A stretch of DNA of 64,000 nucleotides, taken from contig NZ_PQNY01000003.1 in NCBI RefSeq assembly GCF_002917885.1, positions 124,001-188,000 of the forward strand, given 5' to 3'. Numbering within the stretch: position 1 is the stretch's first letter; each line of letters opens with the position of its first letter. Made by a program: the position numbers and the translations under genes. The notes beneath the pieces are model-generated. The model was not told the origin of the DNA and ran no database searches. It saw only the letters and a list, made by a program, of their open reading frames with translations. The DNA is from Flavobacterium croceum DSM 17960 (lineage in GTDB: Bacteria; Bacteroidota; Bacteroidia; Flavobacteriales; Flavobacteriaceae). Shown in pieces: positions 8,970 through 18,462 of this stretch.

Positions 8970-10037
8970 ATGGCACATAACATTAAACCCGGAGTTGCAA
9001 CAGGCGACGATGTACAACATATTTTTAATTACGCTAAAGAAAAAGGATTTGCACTACCCGCAGTAAATGTAGTAGGTTCTAGCACTATAAATGGAGTTTT
9101 AGAAACGGCTGCAAAACTTAATGCACCTGTTATTATTCAATTTTCAAATGGTGGAGCACAATTTAATGCCGGAAAAGGCTTGAGCAATGAAGGAGAAAAA
9201 TCGGCCATACTTGGTGCCATTGCAGGAGCAAAGCACATACACACATTAGCAGAAGCTTATGGAGCAACTGTAATATTACACACAGACCATTGTGCCAAAA
9301 AATTACTTCCTTGGATAGACGGTTTATTAGATGCTTCTGAAAAACATTTTGCCGAAACAGGTAAACCACTTTATTCTTCACACATGATAGATTTGTCGGA
9401 AGAACCTTTGCATGAAAACATCGAAATATGCAAAACTTATTTGGCAAGAATGAGCAAAATGGGTATGACTCTAGAAATTGAACTAGGAATTACAGGAGGA
9501 GAAGAAGATGGTGTAGACAACTCTGACGTAGATAGCTCGAAACTATACACACAACCCGAAGAAGTTTGCTACGCTTATGAAGAATTGATGAAAATAAGCC
9601 CTCGATTTACTATAGCAGCGTCTTTTGGAAACGTACATGGTGTTTACAAACCTGGAAATGTAAAGTTGATGCCGATCATTCTTAAAAATTCTCAAGAATA
9701 CATTCAAAATAAATTACAAACACAAAGCAATCCTGTAGACTTTGTATTTCATGGCGGTAGCGGCTCTACCTTAGAAGAAATTAGAGAAGCTATCTCTTAT
9801 GGTGTAGTTAAAATGAACATCGATACCGATTTACAATTTGCTTTTACCGAAGGTATTCGTGATTATATGACTTCAAAAATAGAGTATCTAAAAACCCAAA
9901 TAGGTAACCCAGAAGGTACTGATGCGCCAAACAAAAAACATTACGATCCAAGAAAATGGGTGAGAGAAGGAGAAATTACCTTTAACAAACGATTAGAACA
10001 GGCTTTTGCCGACTTAAATAATATAAATACATTATAA
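8970..10037 (+). CDS. fbaA: Class II fructose-bisphosphate aldolase
   Basis: Zinc enzyme cleaving fructose-1,6-bisphosphate into DHAP and glyceraldehyde-3-phosphate (glycolysis and gluconeogenesis). 355 residues, the E. coli FbaA size class. HTDHC at 104-108 contains the catalytic aspartate (D106) and a zinc histidine (H107). Further motifs are YSSHMIDLSEEPLHENI, the FbaA-type insert NSDVDSSKLYTQPEEV, the zinc ligand region GNVHGVYKPGNVKL and the phosphate-binding FHGGSGS loop. ATG 8970 follows a promoter box. An arm-duplicated terminator separates it from accD. Confidence 0.97.
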   Translation: MAHNIKPGVATGDDVQHIFNYAKEKGFALPAVNVVGSSTINGVLETAAKLNAPVIIQFSNGGAQFNAGKGLSNEGEKSAILGAIAGAKHIHTLAEAYGATVILHTDHCAKKLLPWIDGLLDASEKHFAETGKPLYSSHMIDLSEEPLHENIEICKTYLARMSKMGMTLEIELGITGGEEDGVDNSDVDSSKLYTQPEEVCYAYEELMKISPRFTIAASFGNVHGVYKPGNVKLMPIILKNSQEYIQNKLQTQSNPVDFVFHGGSGSTLEEIREAISYGVVKMNIDTDLQFAFTEGIRDYMTSKIEYLKTQIGNPEGTDAPNKKHYDPRKWVREGEITFNKRLEQAFADLNNINTL

Positions 10038-10041
10038 ATTT

Positions 10042-10089
10042 GTTTCAAGTTTAAGGTTTCAAGTTAAACTCTAACTTGAAACTTTTTTT
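10042..10089 (+). terminator. Terminator after fbaA with a duplicated left arm
   Basis: GTTTCAAGTT at 10056-10065 pairs perfectly with AACTTGAAAC at 10073-10082 (7-base loop) and is followed by seven T. An identical left arm also lies at 10042-10051, so either copy can pair with the single right arm. Confidence 0.8.
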
Positions 10090-10107
10090 AACCTCAAACT
10101 AAAACGT

Positions 10108-10962
10108 ATGGCTTGGTTTAAAAGAAAAGAAAAAGGGATTCAAACCCCAACAGGTGAAAAAAAAGATGTTCCTAAAGGACTATGGTATAAATCGCCAACT
10201 GGAAAAATTATTGATACCGAAGAATTAGCAAAAAACTTATGGGTAAGTCCAGAAGATGATTTTCATGTTCGTATAGGTAGTAAAGAGTATTTTGAAATAT
10301 TGTTTGACAACAATGAGTTTAAAGAGCTTGATGCCAAAATGACTTCCAAAGATCCTTTAAACTTTGTAGATACCAAAAAGTATTCTGACAGGTTAAAAGA
10401 TGTAATGAGCAAAACCAAACTCAACGATGCTGTACGCACAGCTGTGGGCAAATCAAAAGGAAAAGATTTGGTTGTATGTTGTATGGATTTTGCTTTTATT
10501 GGAGGTTCTATGGGGGCTGTAGTAGGCGAGAAAATTGCACGTGGTATAGATTATTCTATTAAACACAAAACACCATTTGTAATGATTTCCAAATCGGGAG
10601 GCGCTCGTATGATGGAGGCTGCTTATTCGCTTATGCAGTTGGCAAAAACCTCTGCAAAATTAGCCCAACTTGCCGAAGCCAAAATACCTTATATTTCTTT
10701 GTGTACAGACCCTACAACTGGAGGTACAACAGCTTCATACGCCATGTTAGGAGATATTAATATTTCTGAACCTGGTGCTTTAATAGGTTTTGCAGGCCCT
10801 CGTGTAGTGCGTGATACCACAGGAAAAGATTTGCCAGAAGGGTTTCAAACAGCAGAGTTTGTGTTAGAACACGGGTTTTTGGACTTTATTACTCCAAGAA
10901 AAGAACTAAAAGATAAAATAAATTTATATCTAGATTTGATATTAAATCAAGAAATTAGATAA
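10108..10962 (+). CDS. accD: Acetyl-CoA carboxylase carboxyltransferase subunit beta
   Basis: Beta subunit of the carboxyltransferase that moves CO2 from biotin to acetyl-CoA to form malonyl-CoA, the first step of fatty acid synthesis. 284 residues. The crotonase-like core shows [45 protein letters not shown] and IGFAGPRVV (oxyanion and CoA-binding loops). The N-terminal zinc ribbon usual in AccD is unusual here: the region aligning with its four cysteines (about 24-55) contains none. ATG 10108. The gene stands between two terminators, so it is probably monocistronic. Confidence 0.95.
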   Translation: MAWFKRKEKGIQTPTGEKKDVPKGLWYKSPTGKIIDTEELAKNLWVSPEDDFHVRIGSKEYFEILFDNNEFKELDAKMTSKDPLNFVDTKKYSDRLKDVMSKTKLNDAVRTAVGKSKGKDLVVCCMDFAFIGGSMGAVVGEKIARGIDYSIKHKTPFVMISKSGGARMMEAAYSLMQLAKTSAKLAQLAEAKIPYISLCTDPTTGGTTASYAMLGDINISEPGALIGFAGPRVVRDTTGKDLPEGFQTAEFVLEHGFLDFITPRKELKDKINLYLDLILNQEIR

Positions 10963-10989
10963 TTTTACTTTTTACTTAAAAAATAATTG

Positions 10990-11029
10990 CTGTCTATAAG
11001 TATTTAAAAAACTTTTAGACAGTTTTTTT
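10990..11029 (+). terminator. Terminator between accD and the convergent hydrolase gene
   Basis: A 12-bp stem with one mismatch (10990-11001 with 11011-11022, CTGTCTA/TAGACAG core) is followed by seven T. It lies five bases before the stop of the opposite gene. Confidence 0.85.
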
Positions 11030-11033
11030 GTAC

Positions 11034-12755
11034 CTATTCTTTAACAAATTTTATTATTTTTCTTTCTTGTGAAGCATTTTTTAAAACCAGTATATAGTTA
11101 CCCAACTCTAATTCACTTAAATTCAAACTATTATTTAAATCTTTATCAAGAATTTTATCTAAAATAATTTGCCCTAAATGATTAAAAATTGTGGCAGAAG
11201 TGAAATTAATATTATCAAAATAAAGTATATCTTTTACAGGGTTTGGATAAAATACGATAGGCTCTATATTTTCAAAATCTGTATTTAAAGTACTTGAAAT
11301 AGTAAATTGATAAGGTGTTTGATAGTTTGTATTCGTTGGATTTTCACTAGTAATCTTTAAAAAATAATTACCTGCTAAAAGTGCTCTTGAAAAATTTAGG
11401 CTACCTCCTATACTGTTCTGTACTGTACCAATTAAAGCTCCCGATTCGTCTAGTATAGAAGCACTCATTGTTGATGTTGTTATATTAGTAATTGACACAT
11501 TAGCATTTACAGAATTAGTAATTGAAAACTTATAAAAATCGTTATCTGCCGCTACTAGATTTTGAACGGTTGTAAATCCAAAATATAATTTATTAGTATC
11601 AACAGTATAAGCTAACTCTTTTACATTAGGTTCATCTAACCCCTGCATAATTTGATAATAATAGCTAGTAAGCTCTGTATGGTTTTCAATTAAATCATAG
11701 CCAGAATTGTAATAAAACAATTTTGCAGGATAAGTTAATAACGGATAATAATAATTAAGATTTGATGAAGGTTCTGCTACAATTCCATCTGTAGTGATAT
11801 TAGTACCTGAAAAGTTTGTAATTCTACCTATTACACACGAATAATCTATAAAATTGTCGATAGGTTTTTGATTTAAACCAACAATAGTTTCACCTAATAT
11901 TCCATTACAATTAATATCAACATTATAAAAATGAGGGGTATAAGAATTGTCATTCATATTGGTATTATTTTGGACTTCTATTCCTCCAAATAAAAATCTA
12001 CCTGGCTCTCCACTATAATAATATGTAGATTTTAAGTCTCTTATAGCTTCCGATTGTAAATCAGTTCCTGTAAAATATGCCAAAGAACTATCACTTGCAT
12101 TACTACCTCCATTTGGGGTACCTACGCAAAGTAATTTTGCTACATGGTGGTAATTATCTGTTTGCCAATTGTAGGAATTTTGAATATACTCTCTAGAAGC
12201 TAAGCCTCCCATACTATGCCCTACTAAAACAACTTTATTTTTACCCGTTATTTCCATTATGCGTTGTATCGCTACTTTAATAGCAGCTCCTTGCTTAGCA
12301 ATAGCCGATTGATTACTTAAAACTGTAGTACCCAAAGTTCCACTAGGGTTTACGTTAAAATTTATGTAATAATAATCTCCATTTTGAACAGAACTTTCAA
12401 ATGCTATAATATCTGCATTTGAAACGGGATAAAAGTTCTTGTTGGTAGTCGTATTATTACCATCTGCATTTAAGCAAAAATCAAATCTACCACCAAATGT
12501 GAACATATATTGAGTGTCAAAATAATTTGTAGTAACATTCCATGTTTCGGAACTAGAATTAAGACCATGTATAAATACTATAGGATAAGGCAATTTACTT
12601 TGAAATGTTTTTAAACCATTGATAGATTTAAATACTATTTTTACACTTGAGGTATCTGGTAATTTAGTTTTAAACGAAAAGTCTACTTCTTTATTTTGGG
12701 AGTAATTTTTTGAGAAAAAAAACAAAATAACAATAAAAAATAATGCCCTTGTCAT
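11034..12755 (-). CDS. Secreted alpha/beta hydrolase (lipase/esterase-like) with T9SS sorting domain
   Basis: 573 residues. The signal peptide spans about 1-19. An alpha/beta-hydrolase domain follows, with the oxyanion-type PIVFIHGLNSSSETW (HG at 63-64) and the nucleophile elbow GHSMGG (S181), resembling PGAP1/triacylglycerol lipase folds. Next comes a linker with a prepeptidase-C-like beta segment (about 385-475: TVQNLVAADNDFYKFSI...). The tail (about 495-573) begins IVFYPNPVKDILYFDN and ends in KIIKFVKE, a type A T9SS sorting domain. The protein is therefore probably exported by the PorT-containing system. The substrate is unknown; ester or lipid hydrolysis is inferred from the fold. ATG 12755. 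Confidence 0.82.
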   Translation of the reverse strand: MTRALFFIVILFFFSKNYSQNKEVDFSFKTKLPDTSSVKIVFKSINGLKTFQSKLPYPIVFIHGLNSSSETWNVTTNYFDTQYMFTFGGRFDFCLNADGNNTTTNKNFYPVSNADIIAFESSVQNGDYYYINFNVNPSGTLGTTVLSNQSAIAKQGAAIKVAIQRIMEITGKNKVVLVGHSMGGLASREYIQNSYNWQTDNYHHVAKLLCVGTPNGGSNASDSSLAYFTGTDLQSEAIRDLKSTYYYSGEPGRFLFGGIEVQNNTNMNDNSYTPHFYNVDINCNGILGETIVGLNQKPIDNFIDYSCVIGRITNFSGTNITTDGIVAEPSSNLNYYYPLLTYPAKLFYYNSGYDLIENHTELTSYYYQIMQGLDEPNVKELAYTVDTNKLYFGFTTVQNLVAADNDFYKFSITNSVNANVSITNITTSTMSASILDESGALIGTVQNSIGGSLNFSRALLAGNYFLKITSENPTNTNYQTPYQFTISSTLNTDFENIEPIVFYPNPVKDILYFDNINFTSATIFNHLGQIILDKILDKDLNNSLNLSELELGNYILVLKNASQERKIIKFVKE

Positions 12756-12851
12756 AATTATATTTATAAAATAAAATGCAAGATATTATTTTTAAATTTC
12801 AAATTTGATTAAAATGAACACAAAATAAAACATCTGTTTTTTTGTAAAGTA

Positions 12852-14108
12852 TTACATGCCACTTCGAATAGCTTCTACTGGGTCGAGTTTGGCGGCTGAA
12901 TAGGCTGGAATAATACCCGCCAACAAACCAATAAATATGGCTAAACCAGAACCTAACAATATTTTGCCAAAACTAAGTACAAACTCAAAATCTAATGCTG
13001 CCGAAAGTATTACGGCAATAATCCAAACCAAAAATATTCCTACCAAACCTCCAAACAAACATAGTATAACAGCTTCAAACAAAAACTGAAATAAAATAAA
13101 TTTTCTTTTGGCTCCTAATGATTTTTGAATTCCTATTTGATTTGTACGCTCTTTTACAGAAACAAACATAATATTGGCAATACCAAAACCGCCTACAAGT
13201 AACGAAAACAAGGCAATAATCCACCCCATAAGGTTTAAGCTAGAAATAATAGATTCTATTTGGTCTGCGGCTCCTTTAAGTAAATTAACAAAAAAATTGT
13301 TGTCGTCACTCGATTTTAACCCTCGCTTGAGTCGGAGTTTTTGTGTTATCTCGTCTTGAGCGTCTTCTAGAGTTGCGCCAACAATGGGTTTTGCTACGAT
13401 AATTGGTGTAAAAGCATCATTACTATCTCCATACATGGCTCGAACTTTATTAAGAGGAATATAGGCCGAATTATCGGGATTTGGGCCAATACTCACCATA
13501 CGCTCGCCTACTTTTTTTAACACTCCTATTACTGTAAATCTTTGTCCGTATAAACGAACTTCTTTATTCATTGCATTACTACCAGAAAACAAAGCATCGG
13601 CAATGTCGTAACCCAAAACAATACAATTTCTACCTGTATTTGATTCGCTTTCGTTAAAAAACCTACCTTCACCTAATTCAAGTAAATCAATATCAGCGTA
13701 TTCAAAAGTACATGGTCTAATGCTTACCGAACTTGCTGTAACACTCTCGTTTTTAATATTTTGATTGTTCGTAAAATATTGATAGCTTAGAGTACCTGTT
13801 TTGGTACAATTGTTTTTTAAATAAAGATATTCTTCATAATTCATTTCTGGAAATTGTTCTATTTTCCATCGAGGAACATTTGATGGGCCAAATGGGTATT
13901 TGAAGATAAAAATGGTTTTGCTATCTAGGCTACTTAAGTCTTTTTTTATTTTACGATCGAGTGAATCTACAGCTGCAAGCACTGCAATAATTGAAAATAT
14001 ACCAATAGTTACTCCTAAAAGCGACAAAAATGTGCGCAATTTATTATTGCGTAAGGCATTCATTGCAAAGCCAAAACTTTCTTTTAATAAACGGATGTAA
14101 ACTATCAT
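12852..14108 (-). CDS. MacB/FtsX-type ABC transporter permease
   Basis: 418 residues. The first transmembrane helix follows ALRNNKLRTFLSLLGVTIGIFSII, the hallmark of MacB-type permeases. A large periplasmic MacB_PCD domain (about 45-275) comes next. Three C-terminal helices form the FtsX domain (about 290-418), with SVKERTNQIGIQKSLGAKR between the second and third and the ending DPVEAIRSGM. Such permeases work with a separate ATPase (MacB/LolD type) in efflux or lipoprotein and signal mechanotransmission. No ATPase gene lies next to it here, so its partner is encoded elsewhere. ATG 14108 (minus strand). Confidence 0.9.
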   Translation of the reverse strand: MIVYIRLLKESFGFAMNALRNNKLRTFLSLLGVTIGIFSIIAVLAAVDSLDRKIKKDLSSLDSKTIFIFKYPFGPSNVPRWKIEQFPEMNYEEYLYLKNNCTKTGTLSYQYFTNNQNIKNESVTASSVSIRPCTFEYADIDLLELGEGRFFNESESNTGRNCIVLGYDIADALFSGSNAMNKEVRLYGQRFTVIGVLKKVGERMVSIGPNPDNSAYIPLNKVRAMYGDSNDAFTPIIVAKPIVGATLEDAQDEITQKLRLKRGLKSSDDNNFFVNLLKGAADQIESIISSLNLMGWIIALFSLLVGGFGIANIMFVSVKERTNQIGIQKSLGAKRKFILFQFLFEAVILCLFGGLVGIFLVWIIAVILSAALDFEFVLSFGKILLGSGLAIFIGLLAGIIPAYSAAKLDPVEAIRSGM

Positions 14109-14179
14109 AAGCTATATACAAGTTCTCTATTGGTAGCTATTGTGAACAAAATGTTACAAAAATGCGGTAGTTTTTTATC

Positions 14180-14239
14180 TAACCCTGATAGAGCCAAATA
14201 GCTCGTAGCGTAGCGGAGACTATGGGCGAAAGCAGGAAT
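14180..14239 (-). repeat. Interspersed intergenic repeat, copy C (short form, reversed)
   Basis: On the minus strand it reads ATTCCTGC...TATCAGGGTTA. The 40-base middle is rich in CGCTACG-type segments, like copy B. It lies in the divergent region between the permease and purH. Confidence 0.65.
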
Positions 14240-14314
14240 ATAGATTACAAACAAGCACTAGCGTTTTTGTTTATAAAAAATATAAAAACAGTCTATTTAA
14301 TTTTGTAAAAAAAC

Positions 14315-14322
14315 TATTTTTG
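14315..14322 (+). promoter_or_regulatory. -7 box for purH
   Basis: TATTTTTG followed by C fits the TAnnTTTG(C) consensus and lies 26 bases before the purH ATG. No spaced -33 element was recognised. Confidence 0.5.
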
Positions 14323-14347
14323 CGCCACAAACAACAACACAACATTT

Positions 14348-15874
14348 ATGACAACTTTAAAAAGCATTCATTCGGCTTTAGTATCTGTATTTTATAAAGA
14401 TGGGCTTGAGCCAATTGTAAAAGCTCTTCACGCTAATGGCGTAACTATTTATTCTACAGGTGGCACTGAAACTTTTATTAAAAACTTAGGAATTCCTGTA
14501 GTTGCAGTAGAACATATTACTGATTTTCCTGAAATATTGGGCGGAAGAGTAAAAACATTACATCCTAAAATTTTTGGAGGTATATTAAATCGTCAAAACA
14601 ATCATCAAGACGGCATAGAAATGCAACAACACAATATTCCGCAAATAGATTTGGTTATTGTTGATTTATACCCGTTTGAAAAAACAGTTGCTTCTGGTGC
14701 AAGCGAGCAAGATATTGTTGAAAAAATAGATATTGGAGGAATTTCTCTACTACGTGCAGCGGCAAAAAACTTTGAAGATACTGTTATTGTGCCTTCGGTG
14801 GCAGAATATGACTTGTTTTTGAAATACTATCTCGAAAATAACGGTGGCACTACGCTAGAACAAAGAAAAGTATTGGCTGCCAAAGCTTTTCAGGTATCAT
14901 CGCACTACGACACTGCTATTTTTAATTATTTTAATGAAAATGAAACTGTGTTTAAGCAAAGTTTTTCAAATGGAAAAACACTACGATATGGCGAGAATCC
15001 GCACCAAAAAGGATTTTTCTTTGGAGATTTTGAAAAAATATTTACACAATTGCATGGTAAAGAATTGTCGTACAACAACTTATTAGATATTGATGCAGCA
15101 GTAAATTTGATTTTAGAATTTAAAGAAAATCTACCTACGTTTGCCATTTTAAAACACAACAATGCGTGTGGTCTAGCCACCAGAAACACGATGAAACAAG
15201 CCTATCTCGATGCGCTTGCTGGCGATCCTACTTCGGCATTTGGTGGTATATTGATTGCTAATAATGCAATCGATGTAGAAACGGCTCAAGAAATAAACCA
15301 TTTATTTTGCGAAGTAGTCATTGCTCCTGCTTTTACAGACGAAGCCCTTGAAATACTTAAAGAAAAAAAGAATAGAATTATTTTAACATTGCATGATGTG
15401 CAGTTACCTCAACAACAAGTGAGAACTTGCCTAAATGGTGTGTTGGTACAAGATAGAAATAGCGTAACTGACACGCAAGAAAACTTAAAATTAGTCACCA
15501 AAAAAACAGCTACACAAACAGAAATTGACGATTTATTGTTTGCTTCAAAAATATGTAAAAACACCAAGTCGAATACCATTGTTTTAGCAAAAAACAACCA
15601 ACTTATCGCTTCTGGAACAGGGCAAACCTCGCGAGTAGATGCCTTAAAACAAGCTATAGAAAAAGCACATTCTTTTGGGTTTAATTTAAAAAATGCGGTA
15701 ATGGCTAGCGATGCTTTTTTTCCTTTTCCTGATTGTGTAGAAATTGCTCACAATGCAGGAATTACAGCAGTAATACAACCTGGAGGTTCTATAAAAGACG
15801 AATTAAGCATTGCGTATTGTAACCACAACAATATAGCTATGTTCTTTACAGGAACTAGACATTTTAAACACTAA
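14348..15874 (+). CDS. purH: Bifunctional AICAR formyltransferase / IMP cyclohydrolase
   Basis: Catalyses the last two steps of de novo IMP synthesis: formylation of AICAR with 10-formyl-THF, then ring closure. 508 residues, full length. The N-terminal MGS-like cyclohydrolase domain (about 1-140) shows IYSTGGTETFIKNLGIPV and GGRVKTLHPKIFGGIL. The C-terminal transformylase domain has ELSYNNLLDIDAA, LKHNNACGLA (catalytic Lys-His) and SDAFFPFPDCVE, and it ends in FFTGTRHFKH. It is followed by a strong terminator, so it is separate from mreB, although the purH-mreB neighbourhood is common in Bacteroidetes. Confidence 0.97.
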   Translation: MTTLKSIHSALVSVFYKDGLEPIVKALHANGVTIYSTGGTETFIKNLGIPVVAVEHITDFPEILGGRVKTLHPKIFGGILNRQNNHQDGIEMQQHNIPQIDLVIVDLYPFEKTVASGASEQDIVEKIDIGGISLLRAAAKNFEDTVIVPSVAEYDLFLKYYLENNGGTTLEQRKVLAAKAFQVSSHYDTAIFNYFNENETVFKQSFSNGKTLRYGENPHQKGFFFGDFEKIFTQLHGKELSYNNLLDIDAAVNLILEFKENLPTFAILKHNNACGLATRNTMKQAYLDALAGDPTSAFGGILIANNAIDVETAQEINHLFCEVVIAPAFTDEALEILKEKKNRIILTLHDVQLPQQQVRTCLNGVLVQDRNSVTDTQENLKLVTKKTATQTEIDDLLFASKICKNTKSNTIVLAKNNQLIASGTGQTSRVDALKQAIEKAHSFGFNLKNAVMASDAFFPFPDCVEIAHNAGITAVIQPGGSIKDELSIAYCNHNNIAMFFTGTRHFKH

Positions 15875-15904
15875 ATAAAACCAAGAGTTAATTCGCAAAT
15901 TAAA

Positions 15905-15947
15905 ACTTTGATATTCAGTGCTATATATTGAATATCAAAGTTTTTTT
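15905..15947 (+). terminator. Strong intrinsic terminator after purH
   Basis: A perfect 13-bp stem (15905-15917 with 15929-15941) has an 11-base loop and is followed by a T run. Confidence 0.9.
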
Positions 15948-15997
15948 ATTTCTTAAATAAATTCACAAAAAAACCTATATTGGTATAGTTATTTTAT

Positions 15998-16005
15998 TAT
16001 TTTTG
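15998..16005 (+). promoter_or_regulatory. -7 box for the mreBCD-mrdA-rodA operon
   Basis: TATTTTTG fits TAnnTTTG, 46 bases before the mreB ATG and directly after the purH terminator. A TTG at 15980-15982 is 15 bases upstream, shorter than the usual spacing. Confidence 0.5.
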
Positions 16006-16051
16006 TAGGCTGAATAAAACTTAGACTAAACTAAACACCCTTTATACAACT

Positions 16052-17080
16052 ATGGGATTTTTTGATTTCATGACCGAGGATATTGCCATAGACCTTGGAA
16101 CCGCAAATACACTAATCATACACAATGACAAGGTGGTTATAGATTCTCCATCTATAGTAGCTCGCGATAGAATTACAGGAAAAATAATTGCTGTAGGTGC
16201 CGAAGCCAATTTAATGCAAGGTAAAACTCATGAAAATATTAAAACCATACGCCCGTTAAAAGATGGTGTTATTGCAGATTTTGATGCTTCGGAACAAATG
16301 ATAAATATGTTTATTAAAAGCATACCTGCATTAAAAAAGAAACTTTTTACCCCTGCTTTAAGAATGGTAGTATGTATTCCTTCTGGGATTACAGAGGTAG
16401 AAATGCGTGCTGTAAAAGAATCGTGTGAACGTGTAAATGGTAAAGAAGTATATTTAATACACGAACCTATGGCCGCTGCTATTGGTATCGGCATTGATAT
16501 TATGCAACCAAAAGGAAACATGATTGTAGATATAGGTGGTGGTACTACAGAAATTGCAGTAATTGCCCTTGGAGGTATTGTATGTGATAAATCGGTAAAA
16601 ATTGCTGGAGATGTATTTACCAATGACATCATCTATTACATGAGAACTCAACACAATTTATTTGTAGGTGATACAACTGCTGAGAAAATTAAAATTCAAG
16701 TAGGAGCCGCTATAGATTCTTTAGATTCTCCGCCAGACGATATGTCTGTACAAGGTAGAGATTTACTTACAGGAAAACCAAAGCAAGTAGAGGTTTCTTT
16801 TAGAGAAATTGCCAAAGCCTTAGACAAATCAATACAACGTATTGAAGACGCTATTATGGAAACCTTATCTCAAACACCACCTGAACTGGCTGCAGATATA
16901 TACAATACAGGTATTTATCTTGCTGGAGGAGGTTCAATGTTAAGAGGATTGGACAAAAGAATTTCTCAAAAAACAGATTTACCCGTATATATAGCCGAAG
17001 ACCCATTAAAAGCAGTCGTAAGGGGAACGGGTATGACACTAAAAAATATCCCAAAATTTAAAGGGATATTGATAAAATAA
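16052..17080 (+). CDS. mreB: Rod shape-determining protein MreB
   Basis: Actin-like ATPase that forms membrane-bound filaments guiding lateral cell-wall synthesis. 342 residues. Actin-fold motifs: phosphate-1 IDLGTANTLI (about 13-22), the connect-1 region EPMAAAIGIG, phosphate-2 IVDIGGGTTEIAVI and the adenosine motif YLAGGGSMLRG. The N-terminal amphipathic MGFFDFMTE can insert in the membrane. ATG 16052. It heads mreB-mreC-mreD-mrdA-rodA in one direction with short gaps, the classical elongasome operon. Confidence 0.98.
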   Translation: MGFFDFMTEDIAIDLGTANTLIIHNDKVVIDSPSIVARDRITGKIIAVGAEANLMQGKTHENIKTIRPLKDGVIADFDASEQMINMFIKSIPALKKKLFTPALRMVVCIPSGITEVEMRAVKESCERVNGKEVYLIHEPMAAAIGIGIDIMQPKGNMIVDIGGGTTEIAVIALGGIVCDKSVKIAGDVFTNDIIYYMRTQHNLFVGDTTAEKIKIQVGAAIDSLDSPPDDMSVQGRDLLTGKPKQVEVSFREIAKALDKSIQRIEDAIMETLSQTPPELAADIYNTGIYLAGGGSMLRGLDKRISQKTDLPVYIAEDPLKAVVRGTGMTLKNIPKFKGILIK

Positions 17081-17129
17081 ATTTGGAATAGATTAAAATT
17101 TAGGTTAAACTAGTACAACCCTTTAGTTC

Positions 17130-17963
17130 ATGCAACAAATATTTTTATTTTTAATAAAAAACAGCTACCGTATGCTGTTTTTGTTGCTTATGGGTATAGC
17201 AATCACGCTTACTATACAGTCACACTCATACCACAAGAGCAAAGTAATAAGTTCTGCAAACTTTGTAAGCGGTGGTGTTTACAGCCAAATGAATCGTGTG
17301 AGTGATTATTTTAGTTTACAAACCCAAAATGAAGAACTCGCCAAAGAAAATGCACGATTAAAGAGTTTACTTTTTAATCAAAAAGATACTGCAAAAATTG
17401 TCTTGAACGACAGCATAAAAGGTGTTAAAAAAACCGACTTGATTATTTCTAAAGTAATTAAAAACTCCTACAGCAATCAAGAAAATATACTTACTATAAA
17501 TTCGGGCAGTAACCAAGGCGTTAAACCGTATATGGGCGTAATAAATAGTTTAGGTATTGTAGGCATTATAGACCAAACCTCTAGCAACTACGCTACGGTA
17601 GTGAGTATTTTAAATACTTCGTCAAAAATTACAGCCAAACTAAAAAAGAATAATCATTTTGGCACTCTTACATGGAACGGAAAAAACACAGGTTATGTTC
17701 AGTTATATGATTTACCTAGGCTAGCAACTGTAAGAAAAGGTGATACTATTGTAACCTATGGTGAAAACACTATTTTTCCAGAAAACATAAACATTGGTAC
17801 CGTAGATAAAGTATATATTGATAATGAAACCACATCATTTACCATACAAGTAAAATTGTTTAACGACATGACGAGCTTGGGGCATGTATACGTCATAAAT
17901 AATAAAGATGCAGATGAACTACGAAATTTAGAAAAACAATCTAAAAAAGAAAAACATGAGTAG
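17130..17963 (+). CDS. mreC: Rod shape-determining protein MreC
   Basis: Bitopic inner-membrane protein that links MreB to the periplasmic elongation machinery and activates PBP2. 277 residues: one N-terminal transmembrane helix (about 14-32), a coiled-coil (about 60-90, QNEELAKENARLKSLLF), then the two beta-domain MreC core with NSGSNQGVKPYMGVINSLG and GIVGIIDQTSSNYATV. The charged tail ends KQSKKEKHE. Its last eight bases overlap mreD. Confidence 0.95.
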   Translation: MQQIFLFLIKNSYRMLFLLLMGIAITLTIQSHSYHKSKVISSANFVSGGVYSQMNRVSDYFSLQTQNEELAKENARLKSLLFNQKDTAKIVLNDSIKGVKKTDLIISKVIKNSYSNQENILTINSGSNQGVKPYMGVINSLGIVGIIDQTSSNYATVVSILNTSSKITAKLKKNNHFGTLTWNGKNTGYVQLYDLPRLATVRKGDTIVTYGENTIFPENINIGTVDKVYIDNETTSFTIQVKLFNDMTSLGHVYVINNKDADELRNLEKQSKKEKHE

Positions 17964-18462
17964 TACTGCATTATTAAATATTTTACGATTTGTGTTGTTG
18001 CTTTTCGTGCAAATTATCATTTTTAATAACATTGACTTTTTACGCTTTATAAACCCGTACCCATACCTATTATTTATTCTTCTATTTCCAGTAAATGGAA
18101 ACAAATATGCTCTTTTATTAAGTGCTTTTTTATTAGGCATCATAATGGATACATTTTTAAATTCTGGAGGAATACACACTGTCGCTTGTACATTACTTGC
18201 TTACATAAGACCCTCATTATTTCGATTTTCTTTTGGATTAAGTTATGAATACCAAACTGTAAGAATTAACGATAATTTATCTCCAGAACGTTTTTCATTT
18301 ATAGCCATATCGGTGCTCATACATCATTTATGTATGTTTGTTCTTGAAATATTCACTTCAGAATACCTACTAGGCATTATACTAAGAACAATAGTGAGTA
18401 GTATCTTTACGTTAATTTTATGTATCCTTATCATTTATCTGATAAAACCAAGTAGACGATGA
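17956..18462 (+). CDS. mreD: Rod shape-determining protein MreD
   Basis: Small polytopic inner-membrane protein of the elongasome. 168 residues with about five hydrophobic helices and the family-like NPYPYLLFILLFPV and GIIMDTFLNSGGIHT segments. ATG 17956 overlaps mreC by eight bases, and its TGA overlaps the mrdA ATG (ATGA), showing tight translational coupling. Sequence conservation in MreD is low, so position in the operon carries much of the call. Confidence 0.92.
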   Translation: MSSTALLNILRFVLLLFVQIIIFNNIDFLRFINPYPYLLFILLFPVNGNKYALLLSAFLLGIIMDTFLNSGGIHTVACTLLAYIRPSLFRFSFGLSYEYQTVRINDNLSPERFSFIAISVLIHHLCMFVLEIFTSEYLLGIILRTIVSSIFTLILCILIIYLIKPSRR

